Below, one piece after another: positions 4,900-8,079 of a DNA stretch of 8,079 nucleotides. How positions within the stretch are numbered: position 1 is the first letter of the stretch; every line of letters starts with the position of its first letter. The stretch comes from Rubrobacter sp. (lineage in GTDB: Bacteria; Actinomycetota; Rubrobacteria; Rubrobacterales; Rubrobacteraceae): the NCBI GenBank assembly GCA_016781705.1, contig JADDPV010000199.1, forward strand, positions 1 to 8,079, written 5' to 3'. Under the pieces are notes generated by a model. The model made no database searches, was not told the DNA's origin, and saw only the letters and a list, made by a program, of their open reading frames with translations. The position numbers and the translations under genes are program-made.

Positions 4900-7161
4900 G
4901 TGGCCGAGGAACCGTTTTACCTGGAGGCGCCGGGGGAGCCGGTCGCTCCCGAGGATCTGCGGGTCCCCAAGGCTCGCGACCTGGCACGCGTGCTGCGGGC
5001 CGGCAAGCTGCAATACTGCCGCTTCCTCGAGTGCCGGCGCGTCGAGGAGCCCCGCAAGGCGGAGGCGGTCGTCTTCGAGGTCGAGGTGGAGCTCGCGCAA
5101 CATCTCGAGCACGACATCCGGCGCCGGGAGCAGGTGGCGGCCGTCTTCCGCGAGGACGATGCCCTTTGGCCGGAGGCGCTGGCGCTGCGCGCCGACTTTC
5201 CCTTGGTGCCACACGTAAACGCGACCAGCTCCGTAGGAGGGGAGCTGCCGCGCAGCCTGTGCCTATACGACGAGCCTTACCACGAGATCAAGCTGTCCTG
5301 GACGTCGATCGCCTTCATCGAGCGGATCCGCGACTGGCTCGCGCGCACCGCTCGCGGCGAACTACACGCCGAGGATCAGCCGCTGGAGCCGCTGCTGATG
5401 GGCCCGGCGTGGTCCCTCGTGCTGCCGTCGGACCCGTTCGAGGGCGAGGAAGAATCGCCCGAACTCCTGGGCGTGTATGCCGTGGAAGACAAGCTGGGCG
5501 GCTACACGCTCGTCGCCAGGAGGCTCGCGGACGAGCAGGAGCACGCCGGGCTGCAGTACGTCGCCGTCAGCGTGGTCGCTGACGCCAAAGAGCACGGCAT
5601 CGTCCGGGTGACGCCGACCGGCCTGCGCCGGCTCCGGGACTACCTCGCGGAGGCGGGGATGGACCTGTTCGGGGAGCTGCGCGAGCGTTTCACGTCTTGG
5701 CGCCGCAGCGAACGGTTCCTGGACCTCCTCGAGAAACGGTTGGTACTCGTGGTGGCGCTGCCCAAGACCCGGCACGCCCAAGGCTTCGTAGAGACCTCGG
5801 AGGTCTGGGCGTTCGCGTTCATGGAGACCGCGGGCGAGATAGGGGAGCGGCTGGGGGTCTGGGAGGCGGTCGATGGTCATTACGGGCAGGTTTTGGGGGA
5901 GGCCGGACCAGACCTCGAGGGCGGGGACGTGGACGTCATACCGCTCAACGTCAGCTACGCCTTCTCGAGGGAGGAGGCCGCGGCGTTGTCGGGGTACGGG
6001 AATCCGGACCGCAGAAAGATCGTCGCCGTGGGCGTGGGCGCCCTGGGGTCCCAGGTGTTCATGAACCTGGTGCGCTCGGGCTACGGCGAGTGGAAGACCG
6101 TCGACCCCGACAAGCTCCTTCCCCACAACCTCGCCCGGCACGAGCTCTCCGGGTACGCGGTGGGGTTCCCGAAGGCCGACGCCCTCGCCACGGTCGCCAA
6201 CGAGACCATAGAGGGCGAATCCGTCGCGATACCCATCGTCGCCGACGTGCTCTCTCCGGGCGAGCGCTCGGGGGAGGTGACGGAAGCGCTCGCGCAAGCC
6301 GATGTCATCCTCGACGCTTCGGCGTCCGTTGCGGTCGCGCGCCACCTAGCGCGCGATCGGGAGACGCCCGCGCGACGCGTTTCCGTGTTCTTCAATCCCT
6401 CCGGCTCCGCCGGCGTGATGCTGTGCGAGGACGCCCGCCGGGCGAGCCCGCTCGACTGGCTCGAGATGCAGTACTACCGATGGCTGATAAGCGAACCCGA
6501 GTTGGGGGACCACCTGCGCAGGCCCCCCGGCAGGATACGCTACGCGCGGTCTTGCCGGGACCTCAGCGCCACCATTCCCCAGGACCTCGTCGCCCTCCAC
6601 GCGGCAGTAGGCTCTCGGGCTCTGCGGGCGGCGCTCGGCGAAGAGACCGCCCGGGTCGCACTTTGGAGCACCAACGAGGAAAACCTTGGCGTCGAGCATT
6701 CGGAGCTCGCGCCGACCGAGGCGATCACCAGACGCGTCGACGGCTGGACCCTACTGACGGACCGGTGGCTGCTCGAGAAGATCTCGGTGTGGCGCCAGAA
6801 AAAGCTTCCCAACGAGACGGGGGGCGTGCTCGTCGGCGCGTACGACATGGAGCGCAAGGTCATCTACGTGGTCGACGCGCTGCCCTCCCCGCCGGACAGC
6901 AAGGAGTGGCCCGACCTCTACATCCGGGGTAGCCGGAGCCTCGTGGACAAGGTACGCGAGGTCGAGGAAATCACGGACGGGCAGCTGCGTTACGTGGGGG
7001 AGTGGCACTCCCACCCTCGAGGCCGCGGGCCGTCGCCCAGCGTCGACGATCGCAGGGCGTTCGACTGGCTTAAGGAGCATCTGGGAGTGGAAGGGCGGCC
7101 GGCGACGATGTTCATCGTGGGCGAGCGCGACGTGGGCACGTACGTGGGCGAGATGCCGTGA
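4900..7161 (+). CDS. E2-E1-JAB triple-fusion protein (UBC-like, ThiF-like and JAMM isopeptidase domains)
   Basis: This 753-residue protein joins three parts of a ubiquitin-like pathway. Residues about 55-165 are an E2/UBC-like domain: 'FPLVPHVN', then 'LPRSLCLYDEPYHEIKLSW' with the likely catalytic Cys121, then 'IRDWLARTARGELH' and 'QPLEP', typical of prokaryotic E2-like domains. Residues about 165-365 are a linker of unknown fold. Residues about 370-610 are an E1/ThiF Rossmann domain: 'GVGALGS' (378-384), Asp402/Asp404 and 'NLARHEL' (Asn410, Arg413) for ATP and adenylation, then 'SCRDLS' with Cys552, a candidate thioester cysteine (Cys509 is another). Residues about 625-753 are a JAB/MPN+ domain with Glu639 and 'EWHSHP' (His703, His705), Ser714 and Asp717, the zinc ligands of a JAMM isopeptidase. 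Such proteins should activate, transfer and remove a C-terminal-glycine modifier. The start is GTG 4900, 3 bases after the MBL stop. No separate modifier gene is visible nearby. Confidence 0.88.
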   Translation: MAEEPFYLEAPGEPVAPEDLRVPKARDLARVLRAGKLQYCRFLECRRVEEPRKAEAVVFEVEVELAQHLEHDIRRREQVAAVFREDDALWPEALALRADFPLVPHVNATSSVGGELPRSLCLYDEPYHEIKLSWTSIAFIERIRDWLARTARGELHAEDQPLEPLLMGPAWSLVLPSDPFEGEEESPELLGVYAVEDKLGGYTLVARRLADEQEHAGLQYVAVSVVADAKEHGIVRVTPTGLRRLRDYLAEAGMDLFGELRERFTSWRRSERFLDLLEKRLVLVVALPKTRHAQGFVETSEVWAFAFMETAGEIGERLGVWEAVDGHYGQVLGEAGPDLEGGDVDVIPLNVSYAFSREEAAALSGYGNPDRRKIVAVGVGALGSQVFMNLVRSGYGEWKTVDPDKLLPHNLARHELSGYAVGFPKADALATVANETIEGESVAIPIVADVLSPGERSGEVTEALAQADVILDASASVAVARHLARDRETPARRVSVFFNPSGSAGVMLCEDARRASPLDWLEMQYYRWLISEPELGDHLRRPPGRIRYARSCRDLSATIPQDLVALHAAVGSRALRAALGEETARVALWSTNEENLGVEHSELAPTEAITRRVDGWTLLTDRWLLEKISVWRQKKLPNETGGVLVGAYDMERKVIYVVDALPSPPDSKEWPDLYIRGSRSLVDKVREVEEITDGQLRYVGEWHSHPRGRGPSPSVDDRRAFDWLKEHLGVEGRPATMFIVGERDVGTYVGEMP

Positions 7162-8079
7162 CTGACCCAGGAATTGGGGAAAGCGACCGGGCGGCGAGAG
7201 ACCGGTTTCGAAACTCGGTACCGACGAGCAAGGCGGATGTGCAGATGGGCTTGGCGCTGTCCGGCGGCGGGATGCGCGCGGCGGTCTTCCACCTCGGCGT
7301 GCTGGGCCGGCTCGCCGCGGAGGGTCTCCTGGAGAACGTCGAGTTCGTCTCCACCGTGTCCGGCGGCAGCCTCGGCGCCGGGCTCGTCTACACGGTCGCG
7401 GAAAACACGTGGCCCGCGAGCGGCGAGTACCTCGGCGCCGTCGTCCCCGAGGCGAAGCGCCTTCTGACGACCGTCGACATCCAACGCGCCGCGCAGATCC
7501 GCCTGCTGGGCAGGCCGTGGCGGCTGCTCTCAAGGGGGTGGGCCAACGTGCTCGCCGAGGTCCTGCGGCGCGAATGGGGCGTGCGGGGACGCGTCAACGA
7601 GATGCCTCCGAAACCCAGGTGGATCATCAACGCCACCTCCTACGAGTCGGGCAAGAACTGGCGGTTCGCCCCCCGCCGCATGGGCGACTACCTCACGGGC
7701 CACGTCTTCGAGCCGCCGGTGCCCGTCGCGGACGCCATGGCGGCCTCCGCCGGCTACCCGATGCTCATAGGGTTCTTGGTGCTGGAGACCGGCGACTACC
7801 AGTGGGAGCGGTACCTAGAAGGATCGACCACCGAAACGGAGCCGACCGACCCGGGCCTGCGCCGGGTCCACCTGTGGGACGGCGGGGTCTACGACAACCT
7901 CGGCGTCGAGGCCCTCTTCAAGCCCGGGCGCCAGCGGCGTCTGCGCGACGGCTGCAACTTCTTAGTCGTGAGCGACGCCTCGGGGGCCCTCGGACCGGAG
8001 CGGAGGTACCGCGTCCACAGGCAGGCGCGCCGGCTGCTCTCGATCGCCATGGACCAGGTGAGGAGCCTGCGTGCGAGGA
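7158..8079 (+). CDS. Patatin-like phospholipase (3' end beyond the window)
   Basis: The start is the GTG at 7158, which overlaps the TGA of the previous gene as GTGA, a 4-base overlap typical of coupled operon genes. An internal ATG at 7245 would begin directly at the first patatin strand and seems too short. The open frame gives 307 residues to the window edge. Patatin motifs are present: the oxyanion-hole glycines 'LSGGGMRA' (Gly36-38), the nucleophile elbow 'VSGGSLG' with Ser71 in GxSxG, and the catalytic-dyad 'DGGVYDNLG' (Asp241). Patatin-like enzymes hydrolyse membrane phospholipids, and CapV of CBASS is a patatin effector that kills infected cells. A short hydrophilic N-terminus (residues 1-27) and no signal peptide imply cytoplasmic synthesis with membrane lipids as substrate. 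The operon context suggests it is the effector controlled by the E2-E1-JAB protein and the MBL; that role is inferred. Confidence 0.9.
   Translation, partial: MTDPGIGESDRAARDRFRNSVPTSKADVQMGLALSGGGMRAAVFHLGVLGRLAAEGLLENVEFVSTVSGGSLGAGLVYTVAENTWPASGEYLGAVVPEAKRLLTTVDIQRAAQIRLLGRPWRLLSRGWANVLAEVLRREWGVRGRVNEMPPKPRWIINATSYESGKNWRFAPRRMGDYLTGHVFEPPVPVADAMAASAGYPMLIGFLVLETGDYQWERYLEGSTTETEPTDPGLRRVHLWDGGVYDNLGVEALFKPGRQRRLRDGCNFLVVSDASGALGPERRYRVHRQARRLLSIAMDQVRSLRAR

Noticed and set aside
3802..5214. Long minus-strand open frame opposite the MBL gene
   Set aside because: It lies antisense to a gene with clear metal-binding motifs, and its product is a low-complexity, Leu/Arg/Pro-rich shadow of GC-rich codons.
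5362..6345. Minus-strand open frame of 327 codons opposite the E2-E1-JAB gene
   Set aside because: It is antisense to recognisable E1 sequence and has no family-like motifs; it is a third-position GC artefact.
5697..6932. Plus-strand open frame of 411 codons inside the E2-E1-JAB gene
   Set aside because: Its product is Arg/Gly/Pro-rich in an alternative frame of a well-supported gene.

Overview
The window is GC-rich and gene-dense. It uses GTG and TTG starts freely and keeps a fair number of AGG and ATA codons, which points to a high-GC actinobacterium. A Rubrobacter-like host is my guess from style and codon use, not a proven assignment. The content is accessory: an IS630-type transposase start, a truncated restriction-modification gene, a frameshifted nuclease, a regulator/protease operon, and an operon built around a ubiquitin-like conjugation protein. 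It reads as a defence or genomic island.

Left third (1-2034): the 5' end of an IS630-like transposase leaves the window on the minus strand. Next to it is the orphan C-terminus of an Eco57I-like (type IIG) DNA methyltransferase/restriction protein. Then comes a PD-(D/E)XK nuclease-like gene that starts well but shifts frame near 1465-1500. These look like decayed defence or mobile genes.

Middle (2069-3618, minus strand): a compact four-gene operon in the order XRE repressor, ImmA/IrrE zinc metalloprotease, 89-residue acidic protein, and clan AA (retropepsin-like) aspartic protease. Its promoter is a near-consensus TTGACT-17-TATAAT that places transcription start at or very near a GTG codon, so the repressor mRNA is probably leaderless. 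A perfect AGTCAA-N5-TTGACT palindrome covers the -35 box.

Right half (3757-8079, plus strand), divergent from the repressor: a tightly coupled operon of (1) a ComEC-like metallo-beta-lactamase-fold hydrolase, (2) a 753-residue fusion of E2-like (UBC), E1/ThiF and JAB/JAMM deubiquitinase-like domains, and (3) a patatin-like phospholipase that runs off the window. The three genes are separated by +3 and -4 bases. The active-site residues I could locate in all domains appear intact. The arrangement resembles type II CBASS (patatin effector plus E1/E2 and JAB) but has no CD-NTase in view and no separate ubiquitin-like protein. The nearby XRE/ImmA pair suggests damage- or infection-induced derepression of one or both divergent operons. 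This right half is the best candidate for an undescribed or poorly described system.
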